In this document: positions 43,801-56,397 of the stretch, piece by piece
How positions within the stretch are numbered: position 1 is the stretch's first letter
Layout of the letters: each line of letters starts with the position of its first letter
DNA from: Hirudo medicinalis
Taxonomy: Eukaryota; Annelida; Clitellata; Hirudinida; Hirudinidae
DNA length: 64,000 nt
NCBI GenBank assembly: GCA_011800805.1
Contig: MPNW01000236.1
Coordinates: 1 to 64,000, forward strand
Reading direction: 5' to 3'
Notes under the pieces: model-generated
What the model saw: only the letters and a program-made list of their open reading frames with translations
Told to the model about the DNA's origin: nothing
The model's database searches: none
Translations under genes and position numbers: made by a program

Positions 43801-46800
43801 CTAATATGTAATATAATGTATCTAATGTGGGTGATATGTTGTTTTTATCCAAGTGAATGTCAAGTAGGTTTGATATTGCAGTGGTTAATATTTTGTATGA
43901 AGTATGTATGAAATATTTTGTCATCATAATCTAACTCATAAATATTAACATCCATGCTATCTCCATGGCTAAGAGGTATGATCACCATCATCATCCACAG
44001 GCAGAATTCGAGATGGACGGAATGTTCTTGAAGCTGCAAGTGCCAGGTCTGATGGAGGGGAGGCCATCCTTGATACTTGGCGATCGACTGATTGTATCGA
44101 AGAATGAGAACCTACTGTCTGGGAAGGTGTCTTACATGGGGTCCGTGCACCAGGTTGTTGTCGTTTTCATTTAATTACTTATTAATACATGTGTTAATAT
44201 TATCAATATTTATAACGATAACGTGTTATTGTTACCATTATTATTATTGACCTCGTCAGTATAATTTAACATTGTTGCAACAGGCTGTATTAATTTAAGT
44301 CACCTGAAATGATTGGTCTGCAGATCAGAAATGACATTGTGTCGCTCAAGTTCTCCCCTGAGTTTCATGCTAACTTTGATCCAATCCAGAAATATTCAGT
44401 GAGCTTCCAAATGAACAGGTCGATACGATTTTCATTTTGTTTTTCGATCGATCGGTCGATGCTGGTTAGAAGTTATCGTATTATTATTTGATTTCTAGGG
44501 TTTAATTTGATTGTAGAGGCACACTGAGGAGGTGTCACAGGGCAATTGAACTTGTGGCAAAGTTCAAGGGTGAAGGTTAGTCTCAGATGCTCTACTGGTT
44601 TAGAGTTGTTCGGACGTGATGCGACGAACATTAGGCATGTCGTGAAAGCAACAATAATAACCTTAGGAGTATTTAAGATGTAAATATGTCATACGTAGCA
44701 TTCAAAGTTCCAGGGATAACTTCTATCTAACCTGACCACCTGCTGTTGCAGCATCTAAATGTTTTCAATATTCACATCACTTAAAATTGTTAAATCTTGC
44801 AATTATTCTTATTAAAGTAATTTTTGCTTTTGTCAGTATTATTCCCACAAAGGGTCACTCTGAAGCCACCCCTGGTTGACCTCATTTTACCAGGTCAAGG
44901 GTCAAGTCACACCAACTCAAGTAACCCTCGCAAGGGTGCAGGTCGGATGGCTAAGTTTTTCAACCAGTCTCTTAATAGGCAACAGCAACTTGCTGTGGCA
45001 AGGATCCTGGGTGGAGTGGCGAGACCGCTACCCTACGTTGTCTTTGGTCCGCCCGGGACAGGTCAGTTTATTTTTCTGAATAAGGCCTTTCTGAGATTCT
45101 TTTAAATGGTTGACAATTGTGAAAACAAGATGTCCTTTGAGTTTGTGTGTTTAATATCTCATTTTGTGGCTGTCATGCTGGAGGTACTTTGACCTCCAAT
45201 TTACTGATTTGTTTGCTTGTTCAAAAGCTAATTCTGAACATATCATTTGAACTTTCCATTCGAATGATTGATTTTTTTTTGTTCTATTTGACATTAATTT
45301 TGAAATTCACTTTAAGGCAAGACCATCACCATTGTTGAAGCAATTCTACAGTTGCTGGCCAGCAGGTCTAGGGTCCGAATCCTGGCTTGTACACCATCAA
45401 ACAGTGCAGCCGACCTGCTGACAGAGAGACTTTATGAAACAGGTCAGGTATCCAAGACCGACATGGTGAGACTTTGCGCAGCCCTGAGGATGGAAGAGGT
45501 GAGCCAAAAATGACAAATTTCAATTTTATCAAAGTTATTTCTTTTTTATTACTACGACCCACTCATTACAAAAGTTTACATTCTGCGTTTTCAAATTTTG
45601 TTTTTTATCAATATTTGCATTATCTTGCCTACTTGTAAATCATTCGTTTAAAATCGAGAGAATCTGCTCTTATGCAGCCTTATCACATTTAAACATTGTC
45701 GACCGATCACACGCATCGTCAATTGCAGGCCATTCCTCTGAGTGTGCGGCCCTTCTGTGCCAACGTGGAAGATGTCGATTTAGTCCTCGAGGACAAGACC
45801 GTCGTGATCTGCACTTGCGGGACGGCCGGGAGTCTGTACGAAGGCACCCAGACGAGGCAAATTGTTCTCTTCACACACGTGTTTGTGGACGAGGCCGGAC
45901 AAGCGACCGAACCCGAGTGCATGGTCGCCGTGGCGCTGGCAAAGGTTTCTTCGGCACAGGTGAGTCATCAGAATTTGCGGAGAAATTTGACTGGCTGTGA
46001 TTAAAGCTATTATATTTTTTATTGGTTGTGTTATTGTTAGTTATTATTATTATTATTATTATTATTATAACAGTGATTAATATTAATGTAAGATGATAAC
46101 TTTGCTCAATTTCAAATGACTTAATTAGTAACTGGCAACAATGGACAATGGGTTTACTAACTAATTCCGGTTTTAGTTTATTATTTTATTTATTCAAACA
46201 CTCTCATACATTTCCAACTTTTCAGTCTTAAAAGTGGCATTGATGGATGATATTTTGTAATGATTCCTATTAATGACAACGACTTTCTGAAGGTAATCCT
46301 GGCCGGAGACCCACAACAGTTGGGTCCAGTGCTGAGAAGTTCTCTGGCAAAAGATCATGGACTGGATATGTCCTATCTGGAAAGACTCTGTTCTCTTCCG
46401 CTCTACAGGAGGGACTTGGAAAAGTTCGCAGAGCACGGAGGTTATGACCCGCTCCTCATAACGAAGCTCGTCGACAACTACAGGTGCCACCCGGCAATCA
46501 TAGGGCTGTCCTCCTGCATGTTCTATAACGACGAACTCAAAGTCAAGGTTGTCGAGAAGCTGACAACTACATTACAATTGATGTGTCAATGAGTCGTGAA
46601 TTGTGATTGGGGATGAGTAATGATTAAAATCTTAATAAAAAGAGGTGATAATGATGATCATTTTTAGGGCAATTTGGATCTCATAAGCTGCCTCAGCTCC
46701 TGGGATGATCTGCCAAACAGGAACAACTTTCCAATCCTGTTTCACGGGGTGAGGGGCGAGGATCTGAGGGAAGGGAACAGTCCCTCGTGGTTCAACCCCC

Positions 46801-49800
46801 ACGAAGTTGTCCTGGTTGGTTTGGCTTTGACAAGTTTCGGATCCATATTTGTTTGTAACAGCTCTTCAAAGTATGGGTCCATCTTTTTCAGGCTATCAAG
46901 TACTTGAAGAGTTTACTGATGTACGAGAAGTACGCCGTATCTCCGGATGACATCGGCATCATCACTCCGTACAGGAAGCAAGTGGAGAAAATCAGACTCA
47001 TGGCCAATAGCTTTGAACTTCCCAAGGTCTTTGAGATTATTTTGGGTCCTTATTTCAGGGGCCTCTAAAATTGGATTCTTACATATTCAGGTGAAAGTTG
47101 GGTCAGTGGAAGAATTCCAGGGTCAGGAAAGGTTGGCCATTATTATCTCGACCGTCAGGTCATCAGAGTCGCAGATCGAACTCGATTGGAAGTGCAGTCT
47201 CGGTTTCCTTGGAAACTCCAAGAGGTTCAACGTGTCCATAACCAGGGCTCACTCCCTATTGGTTGGTGCTTATCAGTACAAAATTTGTCGATTTGGGTCG
47301 GCCAATCGAATTGCAATGATTGAAATACTTTTCTTTGGAAGGTTGTCATTGGGAATCCATACATTCTTTGTCAAGATGTGTACTGGAGCAGTCTTATCAA
47401 GTACTGCATCGAAAACGGTGCCTACATTGGCTGCAACCCTCCGATGTTTGCGGCCGACGGGTGTCCTCTCTTTGAGAATCCACTGGAATCTTCCGCAGAA
47501 CTCGAGGAGACTAGTTCGGAAACCCTTCGAGATCTGGAGTCAGAAGCAATAAAACGAGAGAAGGAAGGAGAAGAACAGAAGGAGATCTCTGAGGCAGTTG
47601 AGGATGATAGGGATGTTATTGCAGTCGGTGATGGTTATGATTGTCATTTGGAGCAATGGTTCGAATTCTGATGTTTTGTTGTTTGTTTTTGAAGAGTTTC
47701 CGAGACGATCAAGTGATCAATCGAGCACCTGATTTTGAAGCAGCAGCTTGTGACCCATCACCTCTGGGATTTTCATCCAATAACAATGTTGCAAATCTCT
47801 TGTCCCAAACTACAGCCAGTGATGACGGGGACGGTGTTTCTAGTCCACCACCTCCAGCCGATGGTGAAGTTGATGACATTCCTCTTTCATCATCACCAGC
47901 CAGTGGAATCCTTCCATCCAGTTTGTCTGAGACTTTCAATGTTACTTCCGATGCCGTCAATGAATCCAACGAGAAGGTTTGAAAGTGTCATTTGAGTAGT
48001 AGTTAACAGTAACAGTGTGAATATTATTATTATTGTGGGGTAACTATTAATTACCCGAGATTTATTATTATTATTATTATTATTATATTTCGTTTTATTA
48101 TCTTTAAGGTTGCAAAGAAGGAAGGGGTAGGGGTAGAAGAAGGACCCATGGATGACGAGCTCATGTGGAAGATAACGAGGCAGATTGAGGTGAGAACCTA
48201 GTTTCGATTTTTCCTCGACGTCACATCATCTTTCTTGTGCAAGGATATAAAACATTGCCTGTTAATATCAAAGTAAACCAAATTAATCTCACTTTACAAG
48301 GTTATAGATTCTTTCCACGATTGCATTTTTCTATCCATCAGGTAATGAATCCAATGACATTTTCCCTTTCAGTACTACTTTGGTGAAGTCAACTTGAGGA
48401 AGGATGGTTTCCTGCTTCAGAGGATTTCGGAAAGCCCAGACGGATGTGGGCATTTAATAATTGTCGTATTAATTATGATTGTGTTGATGAGCAGATATGC
48501 TGACGATGATGATGATGATGATGATGATGACGACGTCGATGATGATAACTTTGTCATTGCAGAGATTACCCTAGAATTGACCTTATGATATAAACCTGCA
48601 TTTGTAGTCATTTTAAATAAATAATTGGTTGCATTCAAAATGTGCCATCGTTAATGTCATCGTGTTGTCATCACCAGGGGTTGACATCGATGTCATGATG
48701 ACATTCAACAAAGTGAAGGAACTCCAAGTCGGAGCTTCAGATGTTGTGGAGGCCCTGAGACGACATTCGAGTGTTGTTGAGGTCGGTTGTCGATGTTTGC
48801 TCTTCCGTTGGGAATCACCATCTCGATGATGAGAATCATTATTTTCTCGATAATGATGTTATTACATTAGAACTGCTACTACTGCAATGACATTTCATTA
48901 TATTTTAAGGACAAAAGTGATGTGACCATTTTGAAATGGTAATGAATGTCTGTATGTAATAAAAAAAATTGTTCAATTAACTAATCTTTATGACTAGTAA
49001 TCTATAATTGATATATAATCAATTTATAATTATAAGTCCTTGTTCATAAGTTCGTTGGTAACTATTAATTATCTGAGTATGAATTGCATTTACTAATGCG
49101 CCGAACATCTTAGGTAAGTACTGATGAACTCAGGCTGAGGAGGGACCCCTTGAAGCCCATCGAACCAGACCTGGAAAAGTGGAAGGAAGACATGTACCAG
49201 AGGTCCATCGTCATGGTAGCTTCCAGTGAACAATATTCTCTCTCAAACTACGAACCGTTTCATTGCATGCCCCCCAATTGCACCCAAATTTCACTCGTTG
49301 CCAGAGAAACTACCCCAGCTCTGAGACGATGGAGAGGATGCAGAATTTCTTCGCTTTCTACGGCCCCATCGTTCACATCGAGAGGAATATGTTGCTCAAA
49401 GTCTGGTCCAATGTGAGTTGACCTCACCTGAGATTTGAGGAGTTAAAAATTTTATTAAACCAGAGTTTTTAATAATTGCTTTGCTATTGTTATTGTTATT
49501 TTTTTTAATATGTTTTGCCTGTGTTTATGTATTTCATTATTTTAAAGTCAAAATTCTACAAAATGGAGAAGTGCGATCTGATCTTGTTTGACAACCATTA
49601 CTCGGCTAAGAATCTCTCCAAGCACAAATACACGAGGCTTCAGAAAATGGGGCTGGAACTTTTCTTTTTGTGAGTTTTGTTGATTTTTTACTTATGATGG
49701 CATGAGCATTTGTACAAAGTTCTTTATTTGGCAGGGATGAGCTTGTGAAGCAGTGCCTAGTTTTCTTTGTGGCCAGAAGAATTGAAAATGTTTCTCGCCC

Positions 49801-50086
49801 TGAAGCGCCTTCCATCAGAAGAGGTGGCAATGGTTTCAGAGGAAATCAACAAGTTTCAAGGGGAAGAGGATATAAACCTAGCCAACCTAGGAATTTTCAG
49901 AACAGTTCACGTTATGGTTCTTCAGGACAGTCTGGGTTTTCCTCTCATGAAGGCTCTTCTGCATGGGGTTCCAATTTTTCCAGAGAGTTCCACGATGAAA
50001 ACCGGCAATCCAGTGCCATCATTGACTCAGATGAATCTGATGAAGACGTAGTTGTGTTAAACTCACACACTGACTTCAAAGGATGA
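40840..50086 (+). CDS. MOV10L1: MOV10L1/Armitage-type RNA helicase joined to La motif, RRM and RGG tail
   Basis: Exons: 40840-41339, 41410-41598, 41749-41970, 42364-42478, 42834-42932, 44001-44153, 44324-44418, 44517-44575, 44837-45061, 45317-45498, 45729-45959, 46293-46547, 46668-46814, 46892-47026, 47091-47261, 47342-47658, 47697-47976, 48109-48189, 48373-48445, 48678-48781, 49114-49215, 49305-49412, 49548-49669 and 49735-50086; 1,438 residues in one frame. The N-terminal [17 protein letters not shown] is the MOV10L1 signature that separates it from MOV10. The SF1 core has FGPPGTGKT (about 546-555), [47 protein letters not shown] and [12 protein letters not shown]. After an acidic linker come [17 protein letters not shown] and MMTFNKV (La motif), [20 protein letters not shown] (RRM) and [21 protein letters not shown]10L1 helicases feed precursor RNA to piRNA processing; La binds 3' oligo-U. 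The join may instead be two tightly packed genes: MOV10L1 could stop at 47671 or 47982, and La could start at the ATG at 48148. Confidence 0.78.
43680..43795 (-). pseudogene. Degraded non-LTR retrotransposon reverse-transcriptase fragment
   Basis: Within intron 5 of the helicase gene, antisense to it, the minus strand reads [19 protein letters not shown] followed directly by [13 protein letters not shown]. This matches the well-known LINE reverse-transcriptase block CxxGSxGxKDxLLIxK...[16 protein letters not shown]. The frame breaks after DSMP, and a related piece ([10 protein letters not shown]) continues in another frame to about 43600. The catalytic Asp-Asp box is not present. Clade not resolved. 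Confidence 0.75.
46039..46071. repeat. (TTA)n microsatellite
   Basis: Short trinucleotide repeat in intron 11 of the helicase gene. A similar (TTA)n tract lies at 48060-48086 in the intron that joins the helicase part to the La part. Confidence 0.85.
48109..50086 (+). other. La-protein module of the fused gene (or a separate La gene)
   Basis: Seven exons that would on their own encode an almost complete La protein. Translation could begin at the ATG at 48148, where [18 protein letters not shown] lines up with the natural N-terminus of La proteins. The residues that contact 3' UUU-OH in human La (Q20, Y23, Y24, D33, F35, F55) all have counterparts here (Q, Y, Y, D, F in [16 protein letters not shown] and F in MMTFNKV). 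The single RRM is followed by a Gly/Arg/Ser tail ending in an acidic patch ([11 protein letters not shown]). The first exon begins right after a splice acceptor (tctttaag) and is in frame with the preceding helicase exon. Confidence 0.85.
48502..48543. repeat. (GAT)n microsatellite
   Basis: Trinucleotide repeat in the intron that splits the Trp codon of the La motif (DG-W-VDID). Confidence 0.9.
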
Positions 50087-50631
50087 TTTGCTTACATTCC
50101 TCTATGCTTTTTAGGTGTTCTTGCGATAAAATTAAAATTCCAATGTTTTCAGTGGTCTACTAGCTGCTTCCTTATTCTCTCGAGAATTAACTGAAAAATA
50201 TGAAGCGTATGGCAAGCCAAAAGCTAACAATAAGGTCTAGATTAGAAATTACGCTAAGTTAGTTCCCTCGTTGCGATTGTGGTTAGAAAGTGTACGGTTA
50301 TACGGTCTCACTAACTACTCTGCTGGTCGCCTAACCGAATGGCTAGACATGTACTTTCTTTTGCGAGAATGCTAATGAGGTGTAGGTTTGGTGGTTTTGT
50401 GCTTCCATCTAATGAAGAGTCACTCTATATGGTCAGATTGTTTAATAAGGTTAAAAATTTAAATAATGAAATATAAATGAAAGGTTATCACAAACCTAAC
50501 AGAAATCAAATATTTATAATCATCTTATTATATAAATGTCTGACTAGCATTCAGTCCTTGTGATTGGTCAGCGGTGTTGTAACATAATAATATAGGTAGA
50601 GTGGTGCTCGGTTCTGTTTTGATGACAAACC
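50087..50631. other. Intergenic, helicase-La gene to NSF
   Basis: About 545 bases with an ATTAAA at 50131-50136 that may serve as the polyadenylation signal of the upstream gene. No other feature recognised. Confidence 0.6.
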
Positions 50632-53600
50632 ATGGCTCGGGTGAGCTGTTTTGGATTTCGTGTGTGACCGGATGTTTAACAAATATTTTTTAAATAATAT
50701 TTTTCTAGCGCATGAAAGCTGTGAAATGCCCGAATGAGGAGCTGAGTCTTACGAATTGTGCCGTAGTATCTGAAAAGGATTTTGATGTCAACAAAAGCAG
50801 GTAGTTTTTCAGTGACATTTGATTACTGCATTTTACTGAATTGGTATTGATATTGAATATTGTTATCGTGGTGATGATGATGATGATGATGATGATGATG
50901 GTTCCATTTCCATAGCAAAGTGACGGCATAAAGATAAAGCATAACTAACATATTTTTCTTCCAGACATTTGGAAGTTATCACAGCCCCTAACCACCATTA
51001 TGTATTCTCCATTAAAGCTCATTCCAGTATTAGCCCTGGGACGATGGGATTTAGTGCACCACAGGTTTGAAGTGATGTGTAAGTTTTTATAAGCCACCAT
51101 TAAACAAAGTATTTTTGTTTAGAGGAAATGGGCACTTTTGTCTCTTGGACAAGAGGTGGATGTCAGACCTTACAATTTCAATGCAACTACAGATTACATC
51201 AGCCATATCCTTTTAGAAGTGGACTTTTTCTCAAAGAAGAAGTTTGTTTAATTGATAATCAGTTTTTACAGTCATCTCGATAATAATTGTGATTATTTTG
51301 CAGTGTCAGCACTGAACCATATGACACAGACAAGATGGCACTTGAGTTCCTCATGCAATTTCCACATCAGGCATTCAGTGTGGGGCAAGAACTTGTCTTT
51401 AACTTCACAGACAAAAAGATGCTCACAGCTCAGATCAAGGAGCTTGAAGGCTAGAACATGTTTAAATTGTTGTTATTAACCATTTTTAATAGTTGTTACT
51501 TTTCATTTTTAATTATTCTAAATTATATTTTGTCTTAATTTGTGGATATATTTTGTAGGTGTGAATACCAGGACCCAAGAAATATCAAAGGTAAAGAATT
51601 GGAATACTTGTCATTGTTGAATTTCATGCAAGTTTTATGTTTTGCTTGCTTTAAAACAGATCAATATTGGTGTGTGCATGCCAAATACGACTCTGTGTTT
51701 TGAAAAGAAGCCAAATTCTCTTATTAATTTAATAGGAAAGAGCAGGGGGTGAGTCATTTTGTTGTTTACATATTCAGTAATGCCATTAAATATTGCTGTA
51801 CTGGTTATCATTGTTGTTATCAGTTGGTTTACACATTAATTAAATCTTGATAATTTATATCAAATGGGCTATATCTTATTTTTGATGTGATCATTACACT
51901 TATAAATTATTATATTAATATTTATATTTTTATTGTTATCATTATATCTGAATTTAAACGAATCATGACTTCGAATCAAGCGGTCACTTTTATTCCTTGA
52001 AAAGCAAGCAAGAATTCCAGTCCATCATCAGTTCCAGTTGGAACTTTGAGCAGATGGGGATCGGTGGACTCAACAGTGAAGTATCCACAATATTCAGAAG
52101 GGCATTCTCTTCAAGGATTCTTCCGATGCACATATTCGAAGAACTGGGTTAGCTATTTTTAACTGCGTATGGGATATTTTTGGCTCTAGATTGACGGATT
52201 GTCTGATCTTATAACGACAGGTGTGAAGCATTGCAAGGGAGTTCTTTTATTTGGTCCTCCTGGAACTGGCAAGACCTTGATTGCAAGACAACTTGGGAAG
52301 ATGTTGAATGCAAGACCGCCAAAGATTGTCAGCGGACCTGAGATCTTGGACAAGTACGTGGGAGAATCAGAAGCGAACATCAGGAAACTGTTTGCAGATG
52401 CCGAAGAGGAGGAGAAAAGAGTTTGTGGTTTCGATTGTTATTATTATGTATTTTGGTTAATTAATAGTTTCAAATGATAATTTTAAAGGTAATTGTTAAT
52501 TTTAAATCTTGTATTCAAATTCCAAGCTTCAATCTACAATGTTGATTGATGTATATAATTATATTTATATAATTTATTTATTTTATTTATTTATCTGGTC
52601 GAAGGGATATTCTTAAGCCTAATAAGCCACTAATATGACCAGCCTCAGCAAAAAAAACAGAAGAGAAACAACAACATCGAGCTTTGAAAAAGGAAAAATC
52701 AATGTTGACAAAAATTAGTTGACAATTGCTGGGAGATTTGTTAAATCGGTATCGAATAATAATGACTTAAATCGAGGAAAAGTGCTGGCAGATAGGAGTA
52801 ACAGTCTGGTAGGGAGTTCCGGACGGCAACAACTCTATTCAAAAAACAATTTTGGTGATATTAGTCGAGCACTTCCTCACGGGAAATTCAAACTTTTGTC
52901 ACCGTGTGCGGTTGTAATTGGAAAATTGTACAAAACTTAAAAGATCACTTTTAACGAAACTGTTCAATAATTTAAACAAAAAACACAACAAAAATCTAAA
53001 AGTAAACAGCGACGTTCAAGTGTTTTGAGTCCAAGAATCTTAATTTGTAGGGGTTAATTTTTCACACAGATGGGCCCAAACAGTGGTTTGCACATCATCA
53101 TCTTCGATGAGATTGATGCCATCTGCAAAGCAAGAGGAACGGTTTCCGGAGGGACTGGTGTCAACGATTCAATTGTCAACCAGCTTCTGGCAAAGATGGA
53201 CGGAGTGGATCAACTGAACAACATCATTGTGATTGGTAATGATTACTTTAATGTCAATTAGATTGTGTTGGTAATATGGCTCTTATCAAGATTACTCTAT
53301 GCTACAACAGATAATGCTTGTGATTATTTCAGGCATGACAAACAGAAGAGACATGATTGATGAAGCTCTGATGAGACCTGGAAGATTGGAAGTTCAGGTG
53401 GAAATAGGTGGGCCCTTTGTTGAACTCCACCTTTACTATTGCAATCTGCCTCTGACTGGCTCCCTATATCTAGGAATTTTACAGAAATAGAATAATTCTA
53501 AATAGGTCTCCCCAACAAAGAGGGTCGACTTGAAATCCTGAAGATCCACACCGCGAAGATGAGAGAGTTCGGAAGACTGGCCTCCGATGTCAACCTGGAA

Positions 53601-55371
53601 GAACTGGCAACTCTGACGAAGAACTTCAGTGGGGCGGAGTTGGAGGGTCTCGTGAGGGCAGCAATTTCCAAAGCCATTTTTGGTCTGGTCAAGGTTCGAG
53701 TATCATATTTCAATTGAATCTTTCACACCATCTCACAACATCTCCTTCAAAGGGACCTATTCTTTTTATAGGACACTGGCAAAATTGAAGTGGACCTCAG
53801 TGAAGCACATGAAATTAAAGTCGACATGACCATGTTTAGGCTTGCTTTGGCACAAGATATCAAACCAGTAATTTTGATTTGACTCTTATTTGAACAACTA
53901 CTCAAATGTACATTGATGTCGTGTTTATTTGGTGAAGTTGATCTTTTAAGGCATTCGGAATGAACGAAGAAATCCTGAAAGTCAAACAAAGAGGAATCAT
54001 CAACTGGGGAAAACCTATTTCCACCATCCTTGAGGAAGGCGACAACTTGATCAAGCTGATCAAGTTCGGCGAGAACACCGAGTTGCTCAGTGTTTTGTTT
54101 GAAGGCGAGAGAATGATTTTAATAATTTATCCAATCGAATGGACTATAATTAGTGCTGTTTTTAGAATTTTGATTTGATGCTTAACCTTTTGTTGCAGGA
54201 GCCCCTGGGAGTGGAAAAACAGCTCTGGCTGCTACCTTGGCGACAAAGTCAGAGTTTCCGTTCCTTAGGATGAGCTCCACCACCGCCAGAATTGGAAAGT
54301 CCGAGTCTGCAAGGGTTGAGGCCATCAAAAAAGTGAGGATTTACTTTCTTGAATTCGATTGAAATATGCTTTATTAAATCATTCCCATACTTAACCTTTC
54401 CAGATGTTTGATGATGCATACAAGTCCCCATTGAGTTGCATTATACTGGATGACTTGGAAGGAATAATGGGTTGGTTCTAAGACTTGGAGATGATGGTGG
54501 TGGTAATGGTAATTTGAGCTTTTGAGAAAGCTGACTAAGAAGAAAATGATTGATTTGCAGGATATTCTCCTATTGGACTCCGATATTCAACCATGATGTT
54601 TGAAGCTCTGAGGATTTTGATTGCAGAGCCACCACCCACTGTAAGTGTTTTTGTAACATAAAATGTCATCTGACATGATTACCCTTTGAGATGATGTCAG
54701 CCTTTTTAAAGGCTTTTTTTACTGACTTTTTTTGATGTCACAAAAGGGGAAAATAAAATCATCATTCAGAAGTTCTAAGCAGCATAGCTTTAAAACTTGT
54801 CTCTCTTTCTCAAGGGCCATCGTCTGCTTCTGATTGCAACCTCCTCGTGCAGGGAACTGCTCCAAGAGTTTAAGTTGCTGAGCTTCTTCGATAGAATAGT
54901 CCACGTGTTCAACATCTCCAATGCTGACCATTTGGTGTCCGCACTGGAAGAGATGGGCATCTTCACTCAAAAAGAACTCGAAATCATCAGCAAGAAAATC
55001 ACAGGAAGGAGGTCTGTTGTTTCCTTGTCAATCATCAGAATGACATAAATGGTTCAAAGTTATATGCACAATAATATATTTGTTGATGTTTTTCAATATT
55101 TCAAATTTTCAGGCTCAGTATTGGAATCAAAAAGCTCATGAAAATTGCTGATGACATCAGATTGGTGAGTCAAAGTTTTTGAATGTTTCAATACTAGAAC
55201 TTGCAAGAGCAATTTGGTGACTGAGTTGCCAAAAGACTGAGTCTTGTGTTTTTACATAAATTATTTGTTCATGTTTAATTAATAAGCTTTTCCGTCATTT
55301 TCCAGATTGAAGAAGATTATCGCATTCCGAAGTTTCTGTCCATCCTCGAAAGGGATGGTTACCTCGATTGA
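50632..55371 (+). CDS. NSF: N-ethylmaleimide-sensitive factor (NSF), SNARE-disassembly ATPase
   Basis: Hexameric AAA+ ATPase that, with alpha-SNAP, takes apart SNARE complexes after membrane fusion. Twenty exons: 50632-50640, 50709-50800, 50965-51064, 51123-51241, 51304-51449, 51559-51590, 51660-51748, 52005-52147, 52221-52420, 53070-53235, 53333-53407, 53506-53693, 53772-53867, 53951-54104, 54199-54332, 54404-54470, 54561-54640, 54815-55011, 55113-55164 and 55306-55371; 734 residues against 744 in human. N domain: [20 protein letters not shown]1: [14 protein letters not shown] (Walker A), [11 protein letters not shown] (Walker B), [21 protein letters not shown]2: [12 protein letters not shown] and CIILDDLE. 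Introns 5 and 14 have GC donors (GAAG|GCTAGA and GAAG|GCGAGA), since no GT donor keeps the conserved residues on both sides. An ATTAAA is at 55415-55420. Confidence 0.97.
52421..53069 (+). other. Large intron 9 of NSF
   Basis: A 649-base intron between the D1 Walker A exon and the Walker B exon. It holds AT-rich sequence and one open frame (52719-52940, +) with no recognisable homology or matching splice phase. I see no nested gene. Confidence 0.7.
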
Positions 55372-55794
55372 TCTCCTGATCCATACTGCAGTTTTCTTTC
55401 ATCCATTACTAGCCATTAAAATAGTTGATCTTCATAGGAGTCTATGTTGTGCCACTTTACCAGTTACTAATTGTCGTCTATAGAGATTTTACAATTTGTC
55501 GATATTCCTTATATACTTTCCACATAATGTTCTTTTCTGTGTGGTCGTGTTGAGATTTGCAGATGTCATTGGGACAACGGATAGGAAGGATTGCTGTTTT
55601 AGAGATCTATTTTTTCACATCTTGTGATTGCGGCATCTAATTTCCCATTTAATGTTTCTTCAATCTAAATAATGAGGCTAGCTCTTCCTCTAGATATTTT
55701 TTGTTGGCCAAAGTTACGAGCTTAGGAGTTGAACAGACAGCGAATCAGTCAACAGTCGCTTTATTATACTTGCTCCCAGCACGGGATATGCGTC

Positions 55795-56385
55795 TCGAGC
55801 TCAGATTCTCAGCTGGGATAAGACGATTTCCGCTGCTGCATATAGTCATTGCGAGCTTTCTTTTCAATATTATTTCTCAGTTCTCTGGATATCGCGAGTC
55901 TCTTGCTTGAACTCAAACTGATTGGTGTTTTGTCGTCGGTGTACCAAGTACCAGCCAAAGAGTATTAGAGAATGTTATGACAATTATCAGATTAGGTTAT
56001 ATTAGTCATGCGACAACACGAATCGATTAGGCGATGAGAAGAATCTGAAGGACATCTTTATTACTTTAAAACCAGAACAATTCACTTTTATTTATGATCA
56101 TTCTAGTACTTTTGGTGTTGTGTCAATAGCATTCACTCTTAAGTGTTCACAAGTTTACCTTATTGGCAACTCTAGGTTGACTTAATTCAACAATTTTAAT
56201 TAATACTTTAAGGAAACTAATGTCTGTATCAAAAACCACTTTTATTGGTTACTTCAAAAAAATTGAAATAAGTTAAGTAAATTTCTGAGCATTTTCTTGC
56301 AAAAGATGTGATAACTCGTCAAAAATCAGAAAGGTCTAGTAGTAAATGGACGCAATCAGTTTGACAGGAAAAAATTTAATTTGAG
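55795..56385 (+). repeat. Direct repeat, copy 1 (about 600 bases)
   Basis: Matches 58000-58640 in the same orientation at high similarity with small indels. Shared runs include ccagaacaattcactttta, tttatgatcattct, aagtgttcacaagtttacct and aaaagatgtgataactcgtc. No coding potential is recognised. Its right end lies next to the copied NSF exon. Confidence 0.85.
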
Positions 56386-56397
56386 TCTTTCAAACAT

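Noticed and set aside
52719..52940. 73-codon open frame in NSF intron 9
   Set aside because: Begins at TTG, shows no family match, and has no fitting splice sites. NSF is complete without it.
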